Assembly: GCA_020055645.1 (NCBI GenBank)
Contig: CM034548.1
Coordinates: 27,454,201-27,518,200 of the forward strand
Reading direction: 5' to 3'
Origin: Tomocerus qinae
Taxonomy: Eukaryota > Arthropoda > Collembola > Entomobryomorpha > Tomoceridae
Length of the DNA stretch: 64,000 bases
Shown here: positions 1-11,558 of the stretch, in pieces
Layout: each line of letters begins with the position of its first letter
Numbering within the stretch: position 1 is the stretch's first letter
Made by a program: the position numbers and the translations under genes
The notes under the pieces: generated by a model
The model's database searches: none
Seen by the model: only the letters and a program-made list of their open reading frames with translations
Told to the model about the DNA's origin: nothing

Positions 1-459
1 TTCTTTTTTAATTTCTTACTTTTTCACTATTACTTTGTCGGAGTACATACACCCTGATAAATTATAGATTATACTCACATATACACAGTTGCAATCTTTA
101 TAACATAGAGATGTACCGTAAAAAACATTTAAAGCTTTCACTTAACTATCCGATTAGTGTGCTGGGGTTTATTATATTATTTTCTTAGTACTTCTTAGTA
201 AGAATCCAACTTTGCCGACTTTACACATTACACTCTATTTTATTCCATACCACAAATTCAATTTTTTTTGAACTCTATATACATTCTTTACATGCTGGGA
301 AAGTAGAAAAGGGTAAAATGCCATTGTTGCGCCTTTGTAGTGTACATAGCTAAGAGGACTGCGATAGTGCTCTCCATTTATGCCGTATATATTGAGGAGG
401 AGTGATAATCGCACAGAGTTCAAAAGATTTATTATATATTTCATATTGTGCTCCCATAG

Positions 460-610
460 ATTCATGTTCACGGCAACGATTTCACGTCGCTACACAAGCA
501 TCTTTCGCCAGATATCTTGCCTGAGAATCTGAAAGGCACATTGTCCTTAGTTGAAGCCGAAGACCATAGCATAAAGCAAACCATGCTTTCCAAAGAAGAG
601 TACTACAATG
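460..610 (+). CDS. Single exon of a CRAL-TRIO (Sec14-like) lipid-binding protein, partial gene
   Basis: The exon starts after a good acceptor (ctcccatag, AG at 458-459) and reads about 50 codons to a possible donor at 611 (phase 1). The translation contains IHVHGNDFTSLHKHLSPDIL followed by PENLKGTLS and later KEEYYN. This matches the end of the CRAL-TRIO domain in clavesin/alpha-tocopherol-transfer-protein-like proteins, where a His-Gly turn is followed by SLHKxxxPxxLP and a GG or KG. Members carry hydrophobic lipids such as retinoids, tocopherol or phosphoinositides in the cytosol. No upstream exon is visible in 1-459, so the rest of the gene lies before the window or is missing. If the donor at 611 is not used, the frame stays open to 804, but that tail is not protein-like. 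I could not identify the final exon. The gene may be truncated or a stray exon. Confidence 0.6.
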
Positions 611-3600
611 GTATTAATACAAATTTATATATTCACTTTATATACTTACTACACCACAATACAATCCAAAATAATATGCGTACGATGCATTTTCACAAAA
701 GAATTTCAAGGTACATTTTCTATGCATTTTATCCAACGTTCCTATTTATTTTCTATTTCATGCACAGTTTACGCTATGTACTGAATAGTAAATACGTGCG
801 TTAAAATGCCCCCTTTTTCTATTATTTACAACTACAAGATGTTATACAACACACAACTTTTACAAGTGACATAAATAATTGTGTCGCATTAACTAGACTT
901 CAAATGGCGTACATTTATCTTTTGATCTTCTGAGACCCATAAAGTTTTTTCAAATAGGCGGTTAAGTTTTTCAAACTCGAGTTAGTTGAAGTTTCTCCAT
1001 TTTAATCATTTCCACGAAAACAGCCAGTTTGACTCCGTGCTATAGCAATCGGCTATACCCAAAATTTTAAATCCCTGAATAAATATTCTAAAAGGTTACA
1101 AGTTGAATACAAGTTGAATATTTTAATATCCTTGACTTAGGGCTAAGGTAACTTGTAGTTCAATTACATTAGTAACAGATAATGACGTCATACTTACATA
1201 ATAACACTAACGCTTTGCCCAAGGCGACAGGTAAATGTTGTGTCGTATCACTGTCGCTTATTTGTTAGCTTTTCCACATTACGACCTAGGAAGTTACGAC
1301 CATTGATTTTTTTATGTAAGTAGCATGAAGAGTTACCAGGACCAAGGAATATCAAAAACTAGTAGCTACCTCCGTTGAAAGTTTTATTCAGCAAAGTTGA
1401 ACAAAACAGTAGAATTACAAAGTAAAGTTCTAAAGGCTAAACTGAATCGTCTTTTTAATTTAATCAATTCAAATGCGCTTACCCCTTCATAAATGTGAAT
1501 TTCAAGGTTAGCGGCAAATAAAAATTGCTATAGATGCGACATTTAATTGGTAGACTGAAACCTTCTAAATCTAGTTATAGTTAAAAGCACTGAATTCACA
1601 AAATCATGAACATGATAAATTATGAATCATTCAGCCCCAGAATGCAGACAATATGGTTTGTGGTAAAAAGCCACACAATTTGCAGCTGTATTATGGAATG
1701 CTGCTTAACATTAAAATTTGGACATACTTTTTCGGGGAATACAAAGTACGTGCAGAATTTAATACAATTTATTCAATGGTAGTGGACTAAAAGTAAAGCA
1801 GCTCTGTCGTTTTAGACGTTGTTAATAGTGCTGCGAATATTTTTTATCTCTTTCTTTTTGCAGAGATACTTATACAAGATGTGTAGCTAGAAGCGACAGC
1901 AGCTAGACCTTGACTCATGCCTGATCAGAATCAATTATTTAGACGATATTCTATGACTTCAGGATTTCCAGGATTTTTCTCCTCTGATTTTGCCCAGCTG
2001 AAATATGTATCTTTTTCTAGAAAACCTTTTCTGTAGAATCATTCCTAAGAATTCAATCAGAATCATGCTAAGCATTTTACTTCCCATACTTACCATAAAA
2101 CTTCCAGTCATCTTTCAACTACATGCATTTTCATAGTCAAAAAATAAACTTTCTGCCACTGGATAGTATACAGCCTATAACCTTGGAGGAAAAAAGGTCC
2201 TTTTTGTCCGTCAACAATCGTCAGCATGTCAGAAATATTTACGACTGAATTCATCTAAAAGTTATCTCAGGCGATACTTTATACTGCAGCACGAGTTTTC
2301 GATCTGTTGTGTATTTGCTCGAATACAGTAAGCTTGCTTGCATCTTCTACCCTCCTAACAGGAAAATATGCCCGTAAACCTAGCTAGTCAAGGTAGTTCG
2401 GGGTTTTTCAAATGAAAGTTGTTGCGAAGGTTATTCTGGTTTTCCATTAGAAGTGCTAATGAATGGAATTTTAATCAATTCTAATTGTAGAAGACATGTT
2501 TAATGAAACGATTCTCCAAATATAGTAATTGAATTGTTTTTTTTGTCCACAGAATGGAACAACTTTGGATTCACACAGAATAATTATGCACTTTACAAGA
2601 AAGAATAAGGTTTGTGAAAATTCCTTAATTATATAACAGATCACGACAAGATGCCAGTAATCAAACTGTGCCAACAAATTACTACAAATTAGCATTTTCA
2701 AGATTTTTGGATTTCCATCGAACTAATCCATTCAGGTTACTTCATGACAGAATAAAAACGTAAGACAAAAGTTATTTTTTTCACCAGAAGACCTTTACTA
2801 ATAATGCCATGCTTATTTTACATATTAATCATAGTGTTAGCATCTTTTTAAATAATGATTAAGTTCGTTAATGATATGAAGATAAATGATTTTTCCATGT
2901 TTATAAATAACTTACTTTCTGACTGGTATTCAGTCGCCCCAAAAATAAAAAGACCTTATGCTGTAGACTAAAAACTATTATGTAATACTTTTGAAATAAT
3001 AAAATGCACAAATTGGCTTATTTGGACAAACTTTAAATGATTACCATTATTGCACTTTCTACCTGTCAATGGACTTTGCCAATTTTTGGACGCATAATCT
3101 AATAATACCTAAGATAATAAAAGGGTGAGAAAATGAGAAATGAAAAGACAGATTTTACTTTTCGTAAATCCACAATAACAGCAAAACAATCAGATTTATT
3201 TGGAAGAAAGAAAATCAACCATAAATATATAAATCCTTCAGCTAGATTTAACAAATCTAGAGATAAAATATACGTGATATAATACAATATAGTATTGTAT
3301 GTGTAATAAATTGGTTATAAGAGACGCTCGTTTCGGTCGGCTCTTTGTTCACAATACAGTGGAGTTCCATATATTATTTCACTTAATGATTCTCACACAT
3401 AGGTAATAATACAGATTTATATAAGTATGTATATGTCTATGCTACATCTATGCAAGTTTATATATATTTATATATATAAGTAATACAAACCCACTATTCT
3501 TAACACCTTGACATCAACAGTTTTTACTTAACATATATCATGTGTCAACATCATCTATTTTACTCAAACAAGGTTTCCAACAGACTTGAAATCACACAAC

Positions 3601-6600
3601 AAGCATACAATACAAATCCACAGAAAATATTTAGTAACAGTATTTCGTAGATATTTACAATATAATAATAATAATAACTATGATATCTTAACACAAGTTA
3701 GAACAAGAATAATCAAATAAAGGGGTAAAGGAAACAAGATTTCAGCCATTACTGGTCACGTCACAATAGAAATTATCGAACTTAAGCAACAAAAACGGAA
3801 GACACTATATTAATATAATAATAATATACTATATATAGGAAAAGCCTCATTAAATATCAAATAGTAATAAAGAAAATCATCATACGCAAGTCAGCAGTAT
3901 CAGAATCAAAATACATAGTTCAACATCAACAATGAAACCGTAGAAAAATAGACTGAAGAGAACTTTCACAGAGAAGTGGTCTGTTTACATTGGTTGTATT
4001 TTCATCTATGTTTCACCGACTTTACATATAATATTTATATTTAGTTGGTAAATAAAAGGCATATTCATCAAATACCTATTTAATTTATACATATCGCAAG
4101 TAACAGTTTTTTGCAAGTGTAGACACACACGGTAGATCTTATATTTAATAACAAATAATAGTAATATTGTACATTAATTAACACTAATATGGTGAAACGA
4201 GCACTAGTACTTGATACGATTTGTGTCGTCCATTTTCAGTAACATAATTTAAACCAGACCTTCCACTACAACTTAACTCTGAGAAACATAATATAATGGA
4301 TGTTTTGCCATTTTTATGTCGGCTGTATATTTTGCATGCATATACAGCCCGTAATTGAACTTGTGGTCATTTTAATAGGGACCACAAAAATTCACATTTA
4401 TTCATCCACTTAGGCACCTTAAATCTAAAGGGACGATTTGAAAAAATAAAACTGACATTGAGTACTGCGTATAGTGATGTCTCTTTTTGTCGATCTGAAA
4501 TGAGGCATATCTGTAGATTCTGTACTATGATTATCAAAGTAATATAGTCTAACGAGTGAATGCTTCGAAAAAATTATTTTACACTACAGGTAATACTATA
4601 CAATAACTGACAAATGGAGATATTGCATTTATAATCATTTTCATAAATATATCTCACCTGCCTTTTTGTAAATCAGCACATAAATATATAATTTACAATT
4701 ATTTCTACATTAATAATAAATCGTATGCATAATATATATCTCATTTGTAAACTTACATCTAGTCAACTTTAACAATGGTTCTATTTCAAATAGTCTGAAG
4801 ATTAGATAGATGAAACGTTATAAAGATTAGTTTTCTTTGACCACAAAATATTACACCGAAAGTCAATTCAAAATTAGTAGCATGTAGATTATTATTATTG
4901 CCTTAACATTATTTTTACTATAGACTATAATATAATGAAAGAGAAATGTAACATCTTATTAAGGAGCGGTATTTTTCTTAAATATTTGTGTAATTAAGTT
5001 ACGCAATTCATACATAATAGCTAGCATTGTAATGTAGGATTGGAGAAATAGATAATTATTATTCACCAATAAGTAAGGAGTAGGTTCTCAAGATTTTGCA
5101 TACATGTATCATCTATCTAGTGTAGTAGAGTGCAAACGAAACCCAAAACAACACGCTAAACCCAAATTTAACCTGATAAAACAAACTGGTAAGCAGTAAA
5201 CGTGAAATTGCATCTCTAACATTTGCTTGCAAGTATTGAGACGTAATTTAAAGCCAAGCTATACGTAGATCCCATTTATATACCTAAGTAAAATCCATTA
5301 TCTATATTACCCATCATTTATTTCCTCCATTGTCAACACTTCGGAAAATCACTGAAGATAATTTTAACTAATGAATATTACTCCCACAAGAGAGAGTTAC
5401 TCTCGTCTTTTAGATATCCTGCATAATTTCTCTAAGCACTTAGTTATAAATTTTAAATCCTGCTCATAATTTAATTTATCTAAGTTTAACACGTTTGAAA
5501 TATATTTTCCACGATAAATACAACTTATGTATGTATGTAGTCTATTATTAGATCTCGATTATGAATGCCTAGGCAAAGTAGTATTTATACGAAGAATATA
5601 TATTTGTTCCAAGCTCCTCTAATTCTTCCGATTTTGTAGGGGTACCTTTAGCTAACCTTTCATTTCTGCAGATATCATTCAGCGTGCTTAAATTCTTTTA
5701 CTACATGTTGTCCAGTGTTGGTAATTCTAATCACTTTTACTATATTATTAGTAAGTGTCCAAATGATTATTACAAACTTGAAGTGTTTTACTAGAATTAA
5801 AATTAAGACTTACGATTAATATTTCTTGTATTATTTGTGTATATAGAAAATAACTAGAAACAAATTGTTGACAGTTAAACACAAATAATATTACAATAAC
5901 CAAATTCAAACAGAATATCGAATTTTTTAAAGAGTTTGAATCAACTTGAATTAGATTTCTAAAGATAATATGGTATGGAGCATCAAAAAAGAGTGTACAT
6001 AATTTGCACTACTTCGGTAGTCTACCATTCGTACTGTTTTAGGCCTACGTTGTGTACTGTGAGGTTATAGTTCAAACTAATTTATTTGTTAGCAATATAT
6101 TAATTGCAGTCCTCAACTAAATAAATAACAATCCAACCATATATACTAATAACACAAAGCTACGGTTCCCAGATCTAATGTATTTATGTAAGTGTATTGA
6201 TACTTAGGCTTTAGAATTTGCAATTCTACATAGCCTTTACATTACTATATTTGGAAATCATGAGCAAGCATTCAACACCCACTAGTTTCGACCAGATGGG
6301 ACAAATAATAGTTTGATTCGTGTCCTCAAAAGTACAATATTGTAATACCTAAATGTCATTCATTGAAAAATCCCTAATTTGTAGGCCTTTTTGTCGTTTT
6401 GAATTTAAAGCATTAGATTAGACCATTACAGTAGTATAGGTAGGTAAACAGTAGTAAAGTAGGTAGTATAGTAAAAAACTTACATTATAAAAACATAGAA
6501 ATTTGAAGTGAAGAAACGAGAAACTTATACACGTTGTGATAATTTGTTTGTAGACAGCTTGCAATAATGTCGTATGGTAGTTTCTTGTTGAAATGGTGAA

Positions 6601-6672
6601 TAATGTATTCATGTCACTTTCAGCTGTTCATGATTCTGGATGACTTAATTTTGATTACAGTAAATGTTACTT
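611..6672. other. AT-rich non-coding stretch
   Basis: No exon with recognisable protein similarity was seen on either strand. The few open frames of 60-76 codons lack family motifs. The right part, next to the stop at 6673, probably contains the 3' untranslated region of the PHD-finger gene. Short AT microsatellites (around 3440-3480 and 3815-3840) and an 11-bp tandem duplication (1097-1118, acaagttgaat twice) are present. The last exon of the CRAL-TRIO gene may lie here but is not recognisable. Confidence 0.6.
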
Positions 6673-8135
6673 TCAAGATGATGACAGTTCAGGAATGAGT
6701 GTCGGGGGCCCTCGGTTCATGGAGATATGAGATGAGGATGATGACGTTGACGATGAAGGTGATGGAGAGGGTGTCGGCAAACCCATTGTCACGTTTGGAG
6801 GACCAGTTGATAAGCTTAGTCTCAAAGGAGTTGCGCTTGAAAACCCACTACTTCCGCTACTGCTTCCAGAGTTGTGCTTTATGTGAGAAATTGGGGCAGA
6901 TTCTGCCTGACTTTTTCTTTGTTTTGGTCGAACATTCCGTTTCGGAGTTTTAGTAGAACTCTTTTTAAGTTTATCTGAGTCTAGTATTGAAATCTTGCCA
7001 GAATTAGAGTTATAAGAGTTGCTATTCATTTTGCTGGACACGTCTCTATGATTCGTCTGCAACGATCCAGAAGTCGAAATGTGGCCGTTGACATAATTTT
7101 GGTTAGTGTATCCGTGCACTTGTCGAGAATGATTATCACCAGCAATACCATATTTATTGACTCCCAAGTTTCCCTCTGCTTTCTGACCATTTGAGTTGGC
7201 AGAGGCTGTATTAATGAGCTGATGGTGATTGCTGTTGTGGTGCAACATCCCACCCGAATTAGTGTGGTTGTTCACACTATGAGAATTATTTAAATGATGT
7301 TCAGTAAGCATATGATTGCGATCGTTTCCCGAGGTTGTTGGAGCTGAGTTGGGGGTTGATGTGAGCAAAGGCTCCGGCTCACTGTTCCCGGAACTCTGTC
7401 TCTTGCGTCTCCCTTTCGGGGGTTTGCATCGAGAGCATTTAAAGTGCTTGGGGATATTGCTTTTCCGTACTCTAGCGCAGCTTAAGTGCAACCAAATTAG
7501 GCAAGATTCGCATTCTATCATTGGTCGCCCTGCAAACGGCTTCCCGCACCAACAAGTTATCATTCCCCATGTGTCATCATCTGAAAATAAATACAATTAT
7601 AATATAGAGATTCTATTTAAATTACAACTGCCAATATCAAATTACTCTTACTCTTAAATTGTACAAACTTACATTCGGCAGTTTCCACTTCTCCAACACT
7701 TGCATCACTTGTAGATGTAGTCGATCGAATGCTCCTAGCTGACTCGCCAATACTATTTAATGGGCTTTCGACCTTCCTCTCCGGAGTGTCCTCCTGTAAG
7801 ACAAAATTCTGTTATTAAATATATTCAACATTATTATGACATCCTCCAGTTATATTTATGCTATAAGTTAACATTAACATGTACAATACCTCCTCCTCGT
7901 CGTAAAACGCCTTGGGGTAATTGGAATATGATAAGACGATGTCGCAAAATCGTAAAAAATCCTCAGACGTCCGCGGTCTTTTTCGGTAATTCATAGCTTT
8001 CTCATGTATCTATAAAAATTTTGTCAGGATTATGCTACTAACATTACTATTACACAATAAATATATAGTAGTTAATGAATATTTTACTTGATGAGTTGAA
8101 GTAGCTTGTTGAGGGGGGTCTGGAGGCCTTATCAT
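6673..8135 (-). CDS. PHD-finger protein of the PHF13/PHF23 type, 4 coding exons, 398 aa
   Basis: Coding exons (minus): 8135-8088, 8009-7890, 7793-7673 and 7580-6673. Lengths are 48, 120, 121 and 908 nt, with phases 0, 0 and 1 at the junctions. The ATG at 8135 opens MIRPPDPPQQATSTHQ. The second exon holds the N-terminal motif RPRTSEDFLRFCDIVLSY, typical of PHF13/PHF23. The PHD finger spans about residues 103-152 (MITCWCGKPFAGRPMIECES, then HLSC and CSRC), with the full Cys4-His-Cys3 zinc set. The tail is rich in Ser, Asn, His and Gly with a basic patch (KTPKRNVRPKQRK). In vertebrates this PHD finger binds trimethylated H3K4 and the proteins act on chromatin; that role is inferred here. An alternative N-terminus from the exon at 9515-9593 is possible. 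Confidence 0.85.
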
Positions 8136-8156
8136 GTTCTGTGTCTCTCAATCTCC

Positions 8157-10374
8157 CTGAAAATTAACATACACACAAAATTATCAATCAGAATGCATAG
8201 TGAAATATATGAATATTGACCATACATAGTGAAATAATTTTAATTGCTATACACCACCAGACATAAAATAAGAAAATTACTTCCTGCTTTATTCAAATGA
8301 AATTGGAATTCAAAATGGCATAGAGGTTCAAAGCATAAGAAGGCAATAACCTATACGAGGCTTCTGCGATATTTTTAATTAGCTGTTCGAGGTAGTTGAT
8401 AAAACTTTAACATTACCTAGAAGAGAAAATTGAGGAAATTGAAATCTCAAACTGATTGAAGTGATGTGTCGTCAATGACCTTCAGTTTTAGCTAACAATT
8501 GCTCGAGTTTCAACACTACCCGGCCAAATACAATGAATCTAAATTAATTGTCGCACAAATTGCACTCTCCCATTGTCAATACGATAAAGTACAATGCTGC
8601 ATACAGAAATAGGAGACCTGTCAAAGACTAAGTAGCAGCAATAAAATTTTAATAACACCGGAAGAATCAAAATAGACAAATAAAAGTCTTAAATTGTCAA
8701 AAATTAATGTGAAAAATAGTTCATAAATGAAAATAAACTACCGAGCACAACGACAACATATCACGGACATAGTGAAGATATACATTTTTGTAAAAGAATT
8801 ATGCAGCTTGTTAATTGGCCACGTCAACCCATCTAAAAAGTAAAACAGTCCATATACATTGGTGAACTAAAGATATATTAAGCAATAATTACGGTTTCTC
8901 TACAGAAATGAATGTAATGACAATAATAACCAAGGATATGTATTAAATAGATTTTAAAATTGCTATAGTCAAAAATATAATGATTGAAGATTAATAGAGA
9001 GATTGGTAAATTGGTTATTGTAACATCACCCTAACAAAATTGTCACAATACTTCATTAATGGCATTAAATATTTCATTTTATAAATTCATCCATTGGTAA
9101 ACATCATGGCAGGATCTACTTCATTTCCAAAAATTGCCAGTGCAAGACTTCAGCAGCCTTTCACGAACAATTATCACCCATAAAACCTACAATGGGAAAC
9201 TTTAATAGATGCCAATCATCGCAATCAACAATTCCATTAATGCAAACCCGAAAAACATTCGAAAAACATTCACTGTTTCCTGATAGCTACGAGGTGACCA
9301 AATCTTTACAAAATCCTTTCGGCCAATAATAACGAACCATTCCATCACACTCAACACCGTATGTCTCTAATATCAATATTGGTTATCTGTAATTTCGTAC
9401 ACAATATTACACAATATTGTGACGAAAGAAAGTAGTTATCACTGAACTGATATTAGATACACGGCAAATGATCAATTTCCTGTTTTAAAACGTATTTTTA
9501 AAACTATCACTTACTTGCTCCTTTTGCTTGATGGCAACAACTTCTAAACTTGATATTCTGACTTCCTGATTGAGAAGATTTGTTGTGGAGTATCTAAAAA
9601 CAAAAGATTAATTATCAATTGTTGAAATCGAAATCGAAAAACTTTTGGAAAAGCGATATATACTTTTGTAAACTGTAGTTTTGCCTACTTTATTCGCCGT
9701 GACGAAGGTTGATCTACGGCTGACGACTCTGTGACGACAGTCAGTCAGTCATAGGTCGCAAAAGTAATTGTCACTGTACACTATAAAATTGGGAATTTGG
9801 ATAGTTGCTCACTTGTTCGAAAAGACAGGAGACATCAGATATTTTTCCAATTCGAACTTTTTTGTCTATTGCTAACTAGTAAAGCAAAATAAATGAAAGC
9901 CTCATTTCTGACTTGTATAATTAACGTTAACGTTAGCAGCAGATCTGATTCTCTCTGTTCTTTTACTCACAAACTCACAATCAACAATCAAAGTTGATTT
10001 GATAGTGGAGCATTCAAGCATTCTCAAAGATAGATATTGAATTCAACCAAACTTTTCCACTTGAGTTTGTTCTTTCTTGCTCTGCTCTATTCCTCTCCAC
10101 TTACGTTTACGTACGTTATGTAGGTATATGATGATCGTTCGTATTGTATGTTCATAGGGAAATCTCTAATTAATTAATGTGTATGTGTATCTACTATGGA
10201 TGTGCACAAGAAGTTGGTATTCCTCTGTGTCTATCTATGTGTGTAGTGTACCTGTCTACATTGCTGTCCTGTCCTGTGTACCGACACTCCACTCCATATC
10301 TCATAAATTATATGCATCTAATCTTTACTATGCTCTATTGTGTATTAATGTAGTAGGTAAGTAATAATTCCAAC
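8157..10374. other. Non-coding stretch: 5' introns and likely promoter region of the PHF13/23-like gene
   Basis: Apart from the exon at 9515-9593 no coding signal was found. The part from 9690 to 9780 is richer in CG and in gtgacga/cagtcagt repeats than its surroundings and could hold a promoter, but no core element is clear. Confidence 0.4.
9515..9593 (-). other. Probable upstream exon of the PHF13/23-like gene
   Basis: This 79-nt stretch is flanked on the minus strand by a good acceptor (ttgtttttag) and a consensus donor (gtaagtg). One frame is open throughout: one base, then 26 codons ending LEVVAIKQKEQ, a leucine-spaced, coiled-coil-like segment. Spliced to the exon at 8156-8088 it meets an in-frame TGA before the ATG at 8135, so it would be untranslated. 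Spliced directly to 8009-7890 it stays in frame. It is therefore either a 5' UTR exon or a coding exon of an alternative transcript. No start codon lies within it, so a further upstream exon would be needed for coding. Confidence 0.5.
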
Positions 10375-11558
10375 CAGAGTACCCAGCCAAGGCGACACTA
10401 ACCACTTTTCCCAATTTGCAACCGCCAAACGATAATAGCGCACCGCGCCGCAAACTGCACGAAAGGACAACTAGTGCGCAACTGGATGAAATAGATTGTT
10501 ATAATATGTTCAGGACTGAAAAAATGCTTTTAATTTATTCTTTGGTTCCTTTAATAGTAAGTCCATTTTCCGTATTGAACGACAGTGAATAAGGTCGTTC
10601 GTTCGGAACTCAAAAATTTAAATTAACTCTTCAAAATTTACATCGTCCGTTAATTACAACTTTTTTGCTTCAATGGTCTACATTTTTTAACTTTTCGACG
10701 ATTCAAATTAATTGAGTTTAATTAAAATAAATTAGCAATAAGTATTTAATAAGGTATCTTCATGAAACTCGATTGAGGATTGTAAAACTGCAAAGGACCC
10801 TTCATTTAAATCAATAAACATACTTGTAATTTGTGAAATACAGTAAAAAAATAAACGGAATTTTGTTTTCAATATTCAATTTTCTATTTCAAAACCGAAT
10901 AAAATTTTTAGGGTGGGTATTTTTGAGGCTTTAAAACTTCTTTTACAGTAAAAATAATTCCTTTTGGCAGTGGATACAAAGGATAGTACAGTAACAGTAA
11001 GTTTTAAGGGCCTGAAAAAGAAATGGGATATATGCTTCAGAACGAATTGGAATGGCAGTAACAAGTTGACATTAAATTCTTCATTGAAATAGATTAACTT
11101 AGGACGTCTGTGATTAATTTCAAAGCTCATAATATTGTTATCTAAGGACTGACTGACAGTAACTTCTTGAAATGATATTTATGTTCAGAAACTGAGTTAG
11201 AAAACGAATTTGTTAATCAAATGACTTGTGAAGAATAAAACTAAATCAATTAATTATTTAATATCCAAATAACTTTTAATACTTCTTTTTGAAAAAAGTT
11301 TCTGAAACACGACCGTGAGAGTGTGAGAAACGAAATAAAGTGACATTTAAAGGAATATGTATTGTCAAAATTAACCGCTAAATTCAAATCATTGGTAGTT
11401 GCGCCCGTTGCTCCCATTTCTCACAGATGAGTGTTAGCTAAGCATAAAATGTGGGAAAAGGTGTACACTTATTTGATGAACAAAAAAGTCGAGCCGCAGC
11501 CAACCGGTGTAGATACACGGATCCGCCTCCGGTCAAACCCTCTTGGCTGGGTAGTCTG
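10375..11558. mobile_element. Block bounded by 17-bp inverted repeats, candidate non-autonomous DNA element (about 1.2 kb)
   Basis: The left end 10375-10391 (cagagtacccagccaag) and the reverse complement of the right end 11542-11558 (cagactacccagccaag) match at 16 of 17 positions. Between them no transposase-like protein is visible; the longest open frame (10876-11130, minus, 84 codons) has no recognised motif. The end sequences are GC-richer than the AT-rich interior. No clear target-site duplication is present, so insertion is inferred from the paired ends only. Confidence 0.45.

Noticed and set aside
235-471. 78-codon open frame on minus
   Set aside because: It partly overlaps, on the opposite strand, the CRAL-TRIO exon, which has clear family similarity.
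10876-11130. 84-codon open frame inside the inverted-repeat block, tested as a transposase fragment
   Set aside because: No catalytic triad or DNA-binding motif is visible, and the frame is hydrophobic and low in complexity.
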